Source of the DNA: CAWKAO01 sp963847665
GTDB taxonomy: Bacteria; Actinomycetota; Humimicrobiia; Humimicrobiales; Humimicrobiaceae
Length of the DNA: 64,000 nt
Assembly: GCA_963847665.1 (NCBI GenBank)
Contig: CAWKAO010000002.1
Span: 124,001 to 188,000, forward strand
Reading direction: 5' to 3'
Shown piece after piece: positions 18,625 to 27,432 of this stretch. Position 1 is the first letter of the stretch, and every line of letters starts with the position of its first letter. A model generated the notes under the pieces. The model ran no database searches. It was not told the DNA's origin and saw nothing but the letters and a program-made list of their open reading frames with translations. Both the position numbers and the translations under genes were made by a program.

Positions 18625-19260
18625 ATGTCAGCACTCAGTAAAGTATATGACGCAACTGTACAGGGCGATTATAAGAACATAGTGGGATTTGTAAAAACAG
18701 CAGTAGACGAAAAGGTCTCACTTGAAGAGATCATAAATAAAGCTCTTTCAAAAGCGATGATAGATGTCGGTGATAAATTCGGTGCCGGGGAGCTATATAT
18801 GCCTGATATGCTTCTTTCCGCTAAAGCTATGAAGGAGGCTATGGCATACCTGAAACCTCTTCTTAAAGGTTCAGAACACATAGCAGAGCGGGGGACCATA
18901 GTAATCGGTACTGTCAGGGGGGATCTTCATGATATTGGAAAAAACCTTGTCATAACAATGGCAGAGGGCCAGGGTTTTAATGTGGTCGACCTCGGCATAG
19001 ACGTGGACTATGAAAAATTTGTCGAAGCGGTCAGGGAATACAAACCGGTTATAGTGGCATTCTCAGGATTGCTGACTACCACACTTGCAAATATACCTGA
19101 ACATATAAAAGCACTTGAAGAGGCAGGACTCAGGAAAAATGTAGTGCTTGCTGTTGGAGGAGCACCGGTCACCAGGCATTTTGCTGATATGTATGGAATA
19201 GAGATATTTGCGAATGATGCTTCCGCTGCAGCAAAAGAATTTGTAAAAGTAGTAGGATAA
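18625..19260 (+). CDS. Corrinoid protein, copy 2
   Basis: B12-binding methyl carrier of 211 residues with a helical cap (GDKFGAGELYMPDMLLSAKAM) and DxHxxG as D100-L-H102-D-I-G105, so cobalt ligation by His102 is expected. AVGGAPVTRHFADMYGIEIF closes the B12 domain. It is similar to but clearly distinct from the 6029 protein, so the cluster is bracketed by two different corrinoid carriers. GAAAGGG precedes the ATG. It is the last gene of the plus-strand cluster; the next gene is convergent, seven bases away. Confidence 0.94.
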   Translation: MSALSKVYDATVQGDYKNIVGFVKTAVDEKVSLEEIINKALSKAMIDVGDKFGAGELYMPDMLLSAKAMKEAMAYLKPLLKGSEHIAERGTIVIGTVRGDLHDIGKNLVITMAEGQGFNVVDLGIDVDYEKFVEAVREYKPVIVAFSGLLTTTLANIPEHIKALEEAGLRKNVVLAVGGAPVTRHFADMYGIEIFANDASAAAKEFVKVVG

Positions 19261-19267
19261 GACCTGA

Positions 19268-19663
19268 TTATTTAAGCATTTCCTTTAATGGATTCCAGTA
19301 GAAGTCATACCAGCCTTTATAGATATCATCATAGCATTCTTCAGGTACGTCTTCCTGTGTAAATTCTAACTTAGTACCACCATCTGTTTTTTCTAAAATT
19401 ATCCTCAATCTGGAAAAATGCTCTTTAGGCCAGCAATCTTCTTCGGCACGCCATAGCTGCACTATCTTTGTGTCCTGTTCTAACTCAAGGTTGGTACCGG
19501 TAATATAGCCATCATAAATATTAAAACTGCCACCGACACTCCGGTCTATAACAGCACTGGAATCTGCAAGTGCCGCATGCTTGGATGAGTCCAAAAGAGT
19601 CTCGAAAATATCATGGGGGCTGGCATCTATGACAACAGTCTGTTTGATTGTCTTCGTTTTCAT
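19268..19663 (-). CDS. SRPBCC/AHSA1-domain protein
   Basis: Small START-like ligand-binding fold protein, 131 residues, related to activator of Hsp90 ATPase homologue 1 (AHSA1). Seen: KQTVVIDASPHDIFETLLDSSKH at the N terminus, GGSFNIYDGYITGTNLEL in the middle, and TKLEFTQEDVPEE followed by the usual GWYDFYWNPLKEMLK ending. AAAGGA lies upstream of the ATG. It is encoded convergently with the corrinoid-protein gene and is unlikely to belong to that operon. The ligand is unknown. Confidence 0.85.
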   Translation of the reverse strand: MKTKTIKQTVVIDASPHDIFETLLDSSKHAALADSSAVIDRSVGGSFNIYDGYITGTNLELEQDTKIVQLWRAEEDCWPKEHFSRLRIILEKTDGGTKLEFTQEDVPEECYDDIYKGWYDFYWNPLKEMLK

Positions 19664-19681
19664 ATCATATCCTTTCTAAGA

Positions 19682-20773
19682 TCATTCATTATAAAAGACT
19701 GAAAGCCTTTTTAACGCTTTTATCTTATCGGTCCTTTCCATCTTACTGTCCCTGACAGCCCTATGAAGTATCTCAATGGAGCTGTCGTAATTTTTCCTGT
19801 CCACCGGGTAAGGAATGCCGTCTTTCCCTCCGTGGGCAAAGCTATATTTTACAGGATCCTTCACGCTATATTTTACCCCATATATAAGCTCAGAGATCAG
19901 TGCCAGTGACCTTATTGTCTTTGGACCGACACCCTGCATTTCCAGCAGTTTTTCAAAATTTTCAGGCTTTCTTTCATAGGTCGAGAAAAGTATTTTTTTT
20001 AGTCTGGTTTTTCCAAGATCAGACATAACTATATGGTGTCTTGAAGGATAAGTCATATCTTTCTGGTTGATACTCAGGACCCTGTCAAGGTCTGATAATA
20101 CTTTTCCGGGATTTTCTCCCGATAATTCAGAGATGGTCTTTCTGCTGTCTTTGCTTTCTTCTGCTACAAGGTTCAAAACAGGATCTACCCTGTCACAGCA
20201 AATTGCTGAATGCGGTTCACAAACAAAATCATTGACCATTGTGCTTAACCAGTGGTATCGTCTTGCCATTCTATTTGAATCGTTCATGCCCTGCTGGACA
20301 ACTGCCCAATGTTTGCCATCATCTGTAAAGAAAAAACAGTGATGGTAGAGCTGGTACCCGTCCTGGAGCGCATTGCTGTCGACTTTAGCAGACATCTTGC
20401 TGCTGTAGACGAGATGCTTGAGGTCGATCCCTTTTTCTTCCTGGACTTTTTCTATTTCAGACGGCGTCTTCCGGCTGGTCGCACCTTTACCGCCTGCTAT
20501 GTATAATCCAAAATCCTTTTCTATTCCCTTGATCGATTCCTTGAGCGCACCACAAACAGTGGTTGTGACACCACTTGAGTGCCAATCAAAACCCAACACA
20601 CATCCAAGAGCCTGGAACCACAGAGGGTCAGATACCCGTTCAAGAACGGTCCTGGGACCATATTCAGAGACCATCAGTTCAAGTATTTCCCTTGAAAGCC
20701 TGGTCATCCTGCTAAAAAGCCAACCAGGCGCCTTACCTCCATGCAATGGCAGTGTTACTGTTCCAGTCCTCAT
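19682..20773 (-). CDS. DUF763 family protein
   Basis: Conserved protein of 363 residues. The N terminus MRTGTVTLPLHGGKAPGWLF and the segment VLGFDWHSSGVTTTVCGALK are hallmarks of DUF763, a family found in bacteria and archaea with no firmly established function. A helix-hairpin-helix-like stretch LLEMQGVGPKTIRSLALISELIYG (about 285-308) suggests DNA contact. AGGAT precedes the ATG. Neighbours (pcm, PolX, RadC) include repair genes, which is compatible with a nucleic-acid role but does not prove it. Confidence 0.88.
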   Translation of the reverse strand: MRTGTVTLPLHGGKAPGWLFSRMTRLSREILELMVSEYGPRTVLERVSDPLWFQALGCVLGFDWHSSGVTTTVCGALKESIKGIEKDFGLYIAGGKGATSRKTPSEIEKVQEEKGIDLKHLVYSSKMSAKVDSNALQDGYQLYHHCFFFTDDGKHWAVVQQGMNDSNRMARRYHWLSTMVNDFVCEPHSAICCDRVDPVLNLVAEESKDSRKTISELSGENPGKVLSDLDRVLSINQKDMTYPSRHHIVMSDLGKTRLKKILFSTYERKPENFEKLLEMQGVGPKTIRSLALISELIYGVKYSVKDPVKYSFAHGGKDGIPYPVDRKNYDSSIEILHRAVRDSKMERTDKIKALKRLSVFYNE

Positions 20774-20835
20774 AATAATCCTATTCTTTCATTTTTTTTC
20801 TCAGGTCTTTTATCCGGTGGCTCTGCTGCTCCTGT

Positions 20836-21528
20836 TTATTTCCTTATCAGGGGCACGAATGCTACATCACAGAGCCTCTCAGTACTGATCTTTCCCTTTA
20901 TTTTTCTTACTTTTAAAAGAATCTGCCCCCAACCTGGTGGTCCGGAAGGAAGTACCATTATACCGCCATCTTTTAATTGTCCAATAAGTGGTTCCGGAAT
21001 AGTTTCCGGTGCTGCAGTAAGTATTACCCTATCATAAGGGGCATACTTCGGCCAGCCAAGGTAACCATCAGCATGTAGCAGTCTTATATTATTATATCCG
21101 GCAAGGATGGTTTTTGCATTATCATACAAAGCTTGGACTATCTCCACGCTATAGACTTGCATAGCTATCTCTGCAAGTATCGCCGTCTGGTATCCTGAAC
21201 CTGTACCTATCTCGAGCACTTTTTCGCTGCCCTGCAGCTCAAGACTCTCAGTCATAAGAGCAACAATATATGGCTGTGATATTGTCTGATTAAAACCAAT
21301 GGCAAGTGGCCTGTCTTCATATGCATGAGAAATATTACTTTCAGTGACAAACTTTTCCCTGGCGACACTCAGCATTGCTTTAATAACTTTTTTGTCGCGC
21401 ACTCCTCTTGAGGTGATCTGTTCCCTGACCATACAGTCCCTCTCTGAGGTAAAGATCGGTCCTTCAATTTTAGCAATACTGCACTTGCTATTATTATTAT
21501 CCTGGTGATGCTTGTGATCTTTTTCCAT
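20836..21528 (-). CDS. pcm: Protein-L-isoaspartate O-methyltransferase
   Basis: SAM-dependent repair enzyme that methylates isoaspartyl residues in aged proteins. Motifs: REQITSRGVRDKKVIKAMLSVARE, NQTISQPYIVALMTE, and SAM motif I as VLEIGTGSGYQTAILAEI. The frame allows 230 residues from 21528, but no Shine-Dalgarno precedes that ATG. The ATG at 21432 (Met33) has AGAGGGA five bases upstream and would give 198 residues, slightly short for the family. The extra N terminus is His/Asn-rich, so the true start is uncertain. Confidence 0.93.
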   Translation of the reverse strand: MEKDHKHHQDNNNSKCSIAKIEGPIFTSERDCMVREQITSRGVRDKKVIKAMLSVAREKFVTESNISHAYEDRPLAIGFNQTISQPYIVALMTESLELQGSEKVLEIGTGSGYQTAILAEIAMQVYSVEIVQALYDNAKTILAGYNNIRLLHADGYLGWPKYAPYDRVILTAAPETIPEPLIGQLKDGGIMVLPSGPPGWGQILLKVRKIKGKISTERLCDVAFVPLIRK

Positions 21529-21635
21529 ATTTTAAATTTTTATTTTTGTAAAAATAATTTTAATCTAATTATGATATAATTTTTTATCTTTACAATTATA
21601 TCACCAATATGATGATTTAAATCAGGTTTAGAATT

Positions 21636-23459
21636 ATGATAAATTATGAGCTTGCTACAGTTTTGCTAAATATAGCTGAAGCATCAAAACAAAAAGATTC
21701 TGCAAAAAATAAGGTAATTGACTATACCCGTGCATCCAGGACCATAAGGGATTATACGGGTGAGATCGAAAATGCCTATGCCAGTGGAGTCTTAAAGACA
21801 CTTCCCGGTATAAATGATGATGTATATAAGCTTCTGGAAGAGTTTTTTAAAACAGGCATCATAAGGGAGTATGAGGACCTAAAAAACATTTACTCTGAAG
21901 AGCTTATTAGATTTATAAGAATATGTGGACTTGGTAAAAATCGAATATTCAAAATATATGAGATCCTTGGAATAAAAAATTTGGATGAGCTGAAGGAATG
22001 CATTGCCGACAAGAGTTTATATTCAAAAGTGCTTAAAGAACAGGGCGTAGAGAAAGATTTTATTACCTCCACTCATATTGATAGGCTGGTAACTTCCGTA
22101 GATTATTTTGAAAGCACAACAGGACTCTATCCTAAAGGTTATACAGATTTTTTTATGGCTGGAGTGATGAGTGAGATAGTGGGCCATGAAGATGTAAAAA
22201 GCGTTATAATCTCAGGTTCACTGCGAAGAAAGAAATCTTTTATCGGCGATATCGACCTGATTATTTTGCCGGAATTCAATATAAAATCATATGATATTCC
22301 CAGAAGTGAAAAGCTTATAAGAAAAATGCAGGACCTTAGTTTTGTGAAGAAGCGTGAACGCACAATAATAGAAAATAATAATATAAGTTCACTTTTTGCT
22401 ACAACACACGGTATAGATATTGAGATCATAATAAGTTCGGATAAATGCCTTGCTTTAGATCTTTTTTATACGACAGGCAGTGCTTCGCATATAAAGCAGA
22501 TAGAATCAATTGCAAAAGCGAAAGGCTGTTTTAGAGACGAGAGAATAATCATCAGTGGCAAAAAATATCCTCTAAAGGATAATATGGCTGGAAACAGGCC
22601 GGAAGATATAAACAGGTTAGATGATTATGACAGAAATATCTATGAGTCATTGGATATGCAGTTCATACCTCCCGAGTTGAGGGAAGGTGATGATGAAATA
22701 GACTTGGCCCGAAATCATATGCTTCCTGAGCTGATCCGGCAAAGCGATTTGAAAGGTGATCTGCACGTACATTCGTACTGGAGCGATGGCATGATGGGTT
22801 TAGATGAGATGATTGAAAAAGCAGGAGAATTTAATTATGAATATATCGCAGTAACTGACCACTCTTCAAGCAATGTCTACGGAAACGGACTTGATGAAAA
22901 AAGAATGCTTGAAAAAATAGATTCTGTGCATAATTTAAAGGATCACGTTTTTGACATCGAGCTTCTTATTGGAGGAGAAGTAGATATCAAGGCTGTTGGT
23001 AAGCTTGATTATGATGATGATGTCCTCTCAAAAATGGACATAATACTTGCATCGATGCACTCGAATTATTTGAATACTAAGGAGGTAAACACTGAAAAAG
23101 TATTGAGTGCGCTTGAGAATAAATATGTGGACGGTGTTGCCCATCCCACAGGATCGGTTTTTGGTATGCGGGCGCCATACACTCTCGAACTGGATAAGAT
23201 CTTTGAGGCTGCAGTTAAAAATAATAAGGCCCTGGAAATAAACTCCTATCTTTTAAGATTGGATCTTAACGACAGTCTGGCAAGAAGGCATAAAAGCATG
23301 GGGGGAAAGTTTTTCATAAATACAGACTCACACAGGATAGAAAATCTGGATATGATAAACCTGGGTGTTGAAATAGCAAGGAGAGCAGGACTTGAAAAAG
23401 AAGATGTTTTAAATACGATGTCATTGGACGAACTTGTCAGATGGAAGAAGGAAAGGTAA
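21636..23459 (+). CDS. Divergent PolX-type polymerase/PHP protein
   Basis: Second family X polymerase-PHP protein in the window, 607 residues. Helix-hairpin-helix segments lie near 50-110. The nucleotidyltransferase core has GSLRR (194-198), Asp205/Asp207 and Asp261, followed by TTGSASH. The PHP domain keeps His377, His379, Asp408/His409, His475, His503, Asp564 and His566. Both active sites appear complete despite low similarity to the 715-2463 protein. It may be a specialised paralogue in which exonuclease or polymerase balance differs. The ATG at 21636 has AGGTTTAG nearby but no strong ribosome site. Confidence 0.88.
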   Translation: MINYELATVLLNIAEASKQKDSAKNKVIDYTRASRTIRDYTGEIENAYASGVLKTLPGINDDVYKLLEEFFKTGIIREYEDLKNIYSEELIRFIRICGLGKNRIFKIYEILGIKNLDELKECIADKSLYSKVLKEQGVEKDFITSTHIDRLVTSVDYFESTTGLYPKGYTDFFMAGVMSEIVGHEDVKSVIISGSLRRKKSFIGDIDLIILPEFNIKSYDIPRSEKLIRKMQDLSFVKKRERTIIENNNISSLFATTHGIDIEIIISSDKCLALDLFYTTGSASHIKQIESIAKAKGCFRDERIIISGKKYPLKDNMAGNRPEDINRLDDYDRNIYESLDMQFIPPELREGDDEIDLARNHMLPELIRQSDLKGDLHVHSYWSDGMMGLDEMIEKAGEFNYEYIAVTDHSSSNVYGNGLDEKRMLEKIDSVHNLKDHVFDIELLIGGEVDIKAVGKLDYDDDVLSKMDIILASMHSNYLNTKEVNTEKVLSALENKYVDGVAHPTGSVFGMRAPYTLELDKIFEAAVKNNKALEINSYLLRLDLNDSLARRHKSMGGKFFINTDSHRIENLDMINLGVEIARRAGLEKEDVLNTMSLDELVRWKKER

Positions 23460-23477
23460 GTTAAGAAAATACTGTTT

Positions 23478-24452
23478 TTACCTGTCCTCATAATATTTAA
23501 AAACATTCTTTTTCTTAAAATCAGGCCTGAAGAGGTCTTCTTCATCTGTTAATGAGACATAATCCTGTATCCATCCGTTATTCAGTTCCAGTCTTGCTGC
23601 ATGGTCTGTTACTTCCTTATATTCGATTTCAGTCAGGTTTCTTGATAGTTCAGGGTAATTTCGAGCCTTGTATTCGGGATGGTATTGTGCCATTATGCTT
23701 AAAAAAATTTCAGCGGAGATCTTCTCTTTTAAAAAACTGAGTGTTTCTTTGCTTCCGGCAATGTTGCCAGGTAGGACGAGCAGTCTTACCAGAAGTCCTT
23801 TTTTAGCGATTCCATTTTCATCGAGCAAAAGATCACCTACCTGACGGTACATCTCAAATATGGATCTACGGTTGTTTTCAACATAGTTTTTTACAGAGGA
23901 ATATTTTTTGGCCATCCAATTGTCGCTATATCGCATATCCGGCATATAAATATCTATTATTCCATCAAGCATTTTGATTATCTCAGGATTATCGTATCCT
24001 CCAGTATTGAAGACTATAGGGATCTTAAGACCTTTATCCCGAGCAATATAAATAGCATTTATGATCTGAGGTATCCATATTGTAGGGGAGACCAGGTTAA
24101 TATTATGGCAACCACTTGCTTGGAGATCGAACATATTTCCAGCAAGACTATCTATCGAGTTTTTATGACCCTCAAATTCCTGACTTATCTGGAAGTTCTG
24201 GCAGTAGACGCATCTCATATTACAGTTTGAAAAAAATATAGTACCAGAACCCATTGTACCTGATATTGGAGGTTCCTCTCCATGGTGGGGCATGGCAGAA
24301 GAGATTATCGGTTCAAGCCCTGCACCGCAGAAACCTTTTTCACCCATTGTGCGGTTGACCTTGCATTCATGCGGGCAGAGTACACATTTTTCAAGCAATT
24401 TATAAAATTTTTTAACCAGGACAGCTTCTGCTATTTTACTTTCATTTTCCAT
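23478..24452 (-). CDS. Radical SAM protein, PflX/COG1313 type
   Basis: Radical SAM enzyme related to pyruvate formate-lyase activating enzymes, 324 residues. The cluster-binding motif is C77-N-M-R-C81-V-Y-C84. An N-terminal cysteine set (C23, C26, C30, C42, in CVLCPHECKVNR and KGFCGAG) may hold an extra metal or FeS centre, as is usual in this subgroup. No formate-lyase-like target gene is adjacent. Known homologues are annotated as PflA-like but their substrates are mostly unproven. It is divergent from radC across about 175 AT-rich bases. Confidence 0.9.
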   Translation of the reverse strand: MENESKIAEAVLVKKFYKLLEKCVLCPHECKVNRTMGEKGFCGAGLEPIISSAMPHHGEEPPISGTMGSGTIFFSNCNMRCVYCQNFQISQEFEGHKNSIDSLAGNMFDLQASGCHNINLVSPTIWIPQIINAIYIARDKGLKIPIVFNTGGYDNPEIIKMLDGIIDIYMPDMRYSDNWMAKKYSSVKNYVENNRRSIFEMYRQVGDLLLDENGIAKKGLLVRLLVLPGNIAGSKETLSFLKEKISAEIFLSIMAQYHPEYKARNYPELSRNLTEIEYKEVTDHAARLELNNGWIQDYVSLTDEEDLFRPDFKKKNVFKYYEDR

Positions 24453-24545
24453 ATCGATTATTTTAAGATTTATTTAATTATTGCATAAACTATATCAAAA
24501 GCGAATTTTTATAAGCATAGGTTTAATTATAATTTATGTATTTAC

Positions 24546-24569
24546 ATAATAGCATAAATAAGCTATTAT
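24546..24569. repeat. Inverted repeat in radical SAM/radC intergenic region
   Basis: ATAATAGC (24546-24553) and GCTATTAT (24562-24569) form a perfect 8-bp inverted repeat with an 8-base gap between two divergent genes. Its arms resemble the outer arms (AATAGC/GCTATT) of the palindrome upstream of the toxin-antitoxin pair at 25414. It could be a protein-binding site. Confidence 0.4.
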
Positions 24570-24628
24570 TTGTTAAAATTATGATCTTTGTATGATATGC
24601 AGTTTATTACATCAAATACTCTCAAAAA

Positions 24629-25360
24629 ATGAAAAAGAAGTCGCCAGCTATAATAAAAAAAGAACCCTTTCATATCCCGATCAATAAATGGCCTGATAGT
24701 GAAAGACCCAGGGAAAAGTTGATAAAACAGGGAAGTGAAACCCTGACTGATTCTGAACTCATAGCAATAATGCTAAGGACGGGAACGGGTAATAATGGAA
24801 GTAGTTTTTCAGCACATGACCTGGCAAAGGAATTACTTTTCAATTTTAAGTCTTTAGGTGCTCTCTCAGGCATGTCAGTCTCCGAGCTGCTGGAAATAAA
24901 AGGTATAGGACCGGCAAAAGCTGTACAGCTTATAGCATCTTTCGAGATAGGCAAACGTGCACTATCTGAAAAGAATGGAAACAACACATGTTTTAAATGC
25001 AGTGAAGATGTGGCTAATTATTACATACCTCTTTTAAAAGACCTTAAAAAGGAACAATTCAGGCTTGTGCTTTTAAATATCAAGAATAAAGTGATAAAAG
25101 AAGCCCTGGTCTCACAGGGTAGTCTGACCTCATCAATAGTGCATCCGAGAGAAGTATTAAAGATCGCCATAAAAGATTCAGCAGCATCAGTCATCTTTAT
25201 CCATAACCATCCGAGCGGTGACCCTGAACCGTCCATTGATGACATAGAGATCACAAATCGTCTCTGCAAAGCCTGTGGAATCGTAGGTATAGGTGTACTT
25301 GACCATATTGTAATAGGAGATAGTGGCTATTACAGTTTCAGGCAAAAAAATATGCTGTGA
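24629..25360 (+). CDS. radC: RadC family DNA repair protein (JAB/MPN domain)
   Basis: 243-residue protein with an N-terminal UPF0758 helix-hairpin-helix segment (LLEIKGIGPAKAVQLIASFEIGKR, about 87-110) and a C-terminal JAB metalloprotease-like domain. The metal site IHNHPSGDPEPS is intact with His192, His194 and Asp198. Despite its name the family has no proven repair activity. The ATG at 24629 has no recognisable ribosome site. It is followed 94 bases later by a toxin-antitoxin pair on the same strand. Confidence 0.95.
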   Translation: MKKKSPAIIKKEPFHIPINKWPDSERPREKLIKQGSETLTDSELIAIMLRTGTGNNGSSFSAHDLAKELLFNFKSLGALSGMSVSELLEIKGIGPAKAVQLIASFEIGKRALSEKNGNNTCFKCSEDVANYYIPLLKDLKKEQFRLVLLNIKNKVIKEALVSQGSLTSSIVHPREVLKIAIKDSAASVIFIHNHPSGDPEPSIDDIEITNRLCKACGIVGIGVLDHIVIGDSGYYSFRQKNML

Positions 25361-25413
25361 TCATCAGGTTAAAAGGGATTAGAAGAATTTGATATTTTCT
25401 CTAGAAGTATTAC

Positions 25414-25447
25414 AATAGCTATAATTATAATTATAGTTATAGCTATT
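25414..25447. promoter_or_regulatory. 34-bp near-perfect palindrome, likely antitoxin operator
   Basis: An almost perfect palindrome beginning AATAGCTATAA and ending TTATAGCTATT; only one pair of positions breaks the symmetry. It ends six bases before the antitoxin ATG. It contains TATAAT-like sequence, so promoter and operator probably coincide. Ribbon-helix-helix antitoxins typically bind such sites to repress their own operon. Confidence 0.75.
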
Positions 25448-25453
25448 AAAATT

Positions 25454-25687
25454 ATGAAAACTATACAGATGACAATAGATGAAGAACTTTTAAAGGAAGT
25501 AGACAGGTTAGTAAAAAAAATCGGGACAACAAGATCAGCTTTTACAAGAGAAGCATTAAATAGGATGCTTATCGAATTTTCTAAAAGATCCATGGAAAAA
25601 AAGCACATCGAAGGTTACAAGAATAACCCGGTAAAAAACGGAGAATTTGCTGATTGGGAAGGTGAGCAAGTCTGGTTGGAGCTATGA
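25454..25687 (+). CDS. Ribbon-helix-helix antitoxin (MazE/CopG-like)
   Basis: 77-residue protein. The N-terminal ribbon (MKTIQMTIDEELLKEVDRL) and helices (GTTRSAFTREALNRML) form an Arc/CopG-type DNA-binding domain. The tail (KNGEFADWEGEQVWLEL) probably wraps around the toxin. It overlaps the toxin gene by four bases. There is no Shine-Dalgarno: the ATG is only six bases after a large palindrome, so the message may be leaderless. Together with the next gene it forms a type II toxin-antitoxin module. Confidence 0.88.
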   Translation: MKTIQMTIDEELLKEVDRLVKKIGTTRSAFTREALNRMLIEFSKRSMEKKHIEGYKNNPVKNGEFADWEGEQVWLEL

Positions 25688-25998
25688 GAAGAGGAGAAAT
25701 AAGATGGTATGAATTCTCTTATCCTGACAAGAAAAGACCAGTGCTTATATTAACCCGAAACTCTATTATTGACTACCTAAATGAAATAACTATTGCCCCT
25801 ATAACTTCATCAATAAGAAGCATCCCTTCTGAAGTCGTCCTTACAAGCCAGGACGATATGCCCAGGGATTGTGCCATAAATCTTGATCATATCCAGACTG
25901 TTGCTAAAGCTAAGATCGGCAGATTAATAATTACTTTAAAGGATGAAAAAATGTCAGAGGTACATTCCGCCCTTTTATTTGCATTGGGTTTTAAGTAA
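25684..25998 (+). CDS. MazF/PemK-family toxin (endoribonuclease)
   Basis: 104-residue MazF-like protein, predicted sequence-specific mRNA interferase. Family features: N-terminal RRGEIRWYEFSYPDKKRPVLIL with the conserved Arg and Pro-Val, the TIAPITSSIRSIPSEV strand-loop carrying the catalytic-type Thr/Ser and Arg, and NLDHIQTVAKAKIGRLI. Start ATGA overlaps the antitoxin stop, as usual in these modules. It appears full length and intact. The RNA cleavage site cannot be predicted from sequence. Confidence 0.9.
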   Translation: MRRGEIRWYEFSYPDKKRPVLILTRNSIIDYLNEITIAPITSSIRSIPSEVVLTSQDDMPRDCAINLDHIQTVAKAKIGRLIITLKDEKMSEVHSALLFALGFK

Positions 25999-26094
25999 TA
26001 ATTTTAGAATTAAAAACAGTTCAATTTTCAGGAGAATTTACTTATAATTTAAAAATATTATATCATCTGTCAATAAGTGAACAAAGGGGCAGAA

Positions 26095-27177
26095 GTGAAA
26101 AAGAATCTCTATCTTATATTGTCAGTTTTATTTATAGTCTCAGTATTATCTACTGCAGCAATATGTAATTTGGGGGAAAATCTTAGCAGTGGTATTTTAG
26201 AAAATAAAAATGTTCAGAATGATGGCCAAAGTAAAAGTTCAACCGATGATTCAAAAAAAGACAGCACAGATTCAAATAGTTCTGGTTCCGTTAGCACCGA
26301 TTCAGACAGCAATGATAATAAGGATTCAAAAAATCCTTCCAATACCCAGAACAATCCTCCTCTCATTAATAGTATAAAACTTGACAGTGATATATTTTTT
26401 CCAAATCTTCAATATAAGTTGACATGTGATGTAACAGACCCAGATAATAATACTATTTTTTACGATTGGCATGTCGATGCCGGCTCAATAGATTCTCCAG
26501 AATCTTCAACTGCAATATGGACAACACCTGCATCAAATGGGCTTTACGATATTATCCTTACTGTAAGTGATGGATGGGGCGGGAGTGATTCAATGACAGA
26601 AACAATTCCGGTTGGGGGAGTACCAAAAAACGCTGCTCCGGTCATTGATGAAATTGCTGTATATCCAGATGGTAGCAAATACACTGAAGACACTTATGAA
26701 ATATGGTGTCTATGCGCTGATCCTAATAACTCGATAATCAATTTTGATTTTAAGATAACAGGTGGAACTTTGCACGACCAGGATGCAAACATCATTAAAT
26801 GGGACACACCTAATGCTCCCGGAACATATACTGTGACGGTTACTGTCGCAGATAAAGAGGGAAACACTACAACATCACCTAAAGATATTGTTGTCGAACA
26901 GAGCAGAGTTGAGATCACAGATATAATTGTACAAATCGACTATATAGCAGTCAATTCATCTTATTACATCAAGGGTGTTATAGTCGATCCAAAATCGAAA
27001 ATTAATCAATACCTTTGGAGTACTACAGGAGGTAATATCGTGGATGAGAATGGGCCTTTTGCTGTGTGGCAAACACCAGATAATCCTGGGAAGTATTCCC
27101 TGAAACTGACTGCCCATACTTTTGGAGGCGATACCATATCCATAGGCAAGGAATTCACGGTTAAACCTTCGCAATAA
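26095..27177 (+). CDS. Surface protein with three Ig/PKD-like repeats
   Basis: Predicted exported protein of about 360 residues. The GTG at 26095 is chosen over the upstream GTG at 26077 because AAAGGGGC lies just before it and the signal peptide then starts MKKNLYLILS. The signal or anchor helix is followed by a Ser/Asp/Asn-rich linker of about 70 residues. Three beta-sandwich-type repeats of about 85 residues follow, each with a D-P-x-x-N/K core and W-x-T-P ... G-x-Y motif near its end. It is probably a cell-surface binding or stalk protein. No catalytic motif is seen. Confidence 0.75.
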   Translation: MKKNLYLILSVLFIVSVLSTAAICNLGENLSSGILENKNVQNDGQSKSSTDDSKKDSTDSNSSGSVSTDSDSNDNKDSKNPSNTQNNPPLINSIKLDSDIFFPNLQYKLTCDVTDPDNNTIFYDWHVDAGSIDSPESSTAIWTTPASNGLYDIILTVSDGWGGSDSMTETIPVGGVPKNAAPVIDEIAVYPDGSKYTEDTYEIWCLCADPNNSIINFDFKITGGTLHDQDANIIKWDTPNAPGTYTVTVTVADKEGNTTTSPKDIVVEQSRVEITDIIVQIDYIAVNSSYYIKGVIVDPKSKINQYLWSTTGGNIVDENGPFAVWQTPDNPGKYSLKLTAHTFGGDTISIGKEFTVKPSQ

Positions 27178-27221
27178 TAATATTTAAGTGATGTTTGCTT
27201 TTGTAAAGCTTTGAAAATCAT

Positions 27222-27250
27222 TTGACTTATAGGCCAATATTTAATAACAT
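27222..27250 (+). promoter_or_regulatory. Putative promoter of tRNA gene
   Basis: TTGACT (27222-27227), 17 bases, TAACAT (27245-27250). It would start transcription about 30 bases before the mature tRNA. The -10 match is moderate. Confidence 0.45.
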
Positions 27251-27287
27251 ATGCAATTGCTATAAATGCTGATTCTTCTTTATTTTA

Positions 27288-27364
27288 GGGCCCATAGCTC
27301 AGCTGGTTAGAGCAGCGCACTCATAATGCGGAGGTCCCTGGTTCGAATCCAGGTGGGCCCACCA
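27288..27364 (+). tRNA. tRNA with CAT anticodon (Met or Ile2), CCA encoded
   Basis: 77-nt cloverleaf. The acceptor GGGCCCA pairs with TGGGCCC, followed by discriminator A and an encoded CCA. D arm GCTC/GAGC, T arm CCTGG-TTCGAAT-CCAGG. The anticodon loop CTCATAA gives CAT. The anticodon stem has four good pairs but a G-G apposition at positions 27-43. Elongator Met and lysidine-modified Ile2 tRNAs share this anticodon; the GGGCCC acceptor and AGGTC variable loop do not settle which it is. The weak initiator signature argues against fMet. Confidence 0.92.
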
Positions 27365-27432
27365 ATCTTAATACTTATTTATAAACTTTATTATATAATA
27401 AGTCAAAATAATAATTTAAATAAACTCTGAAA

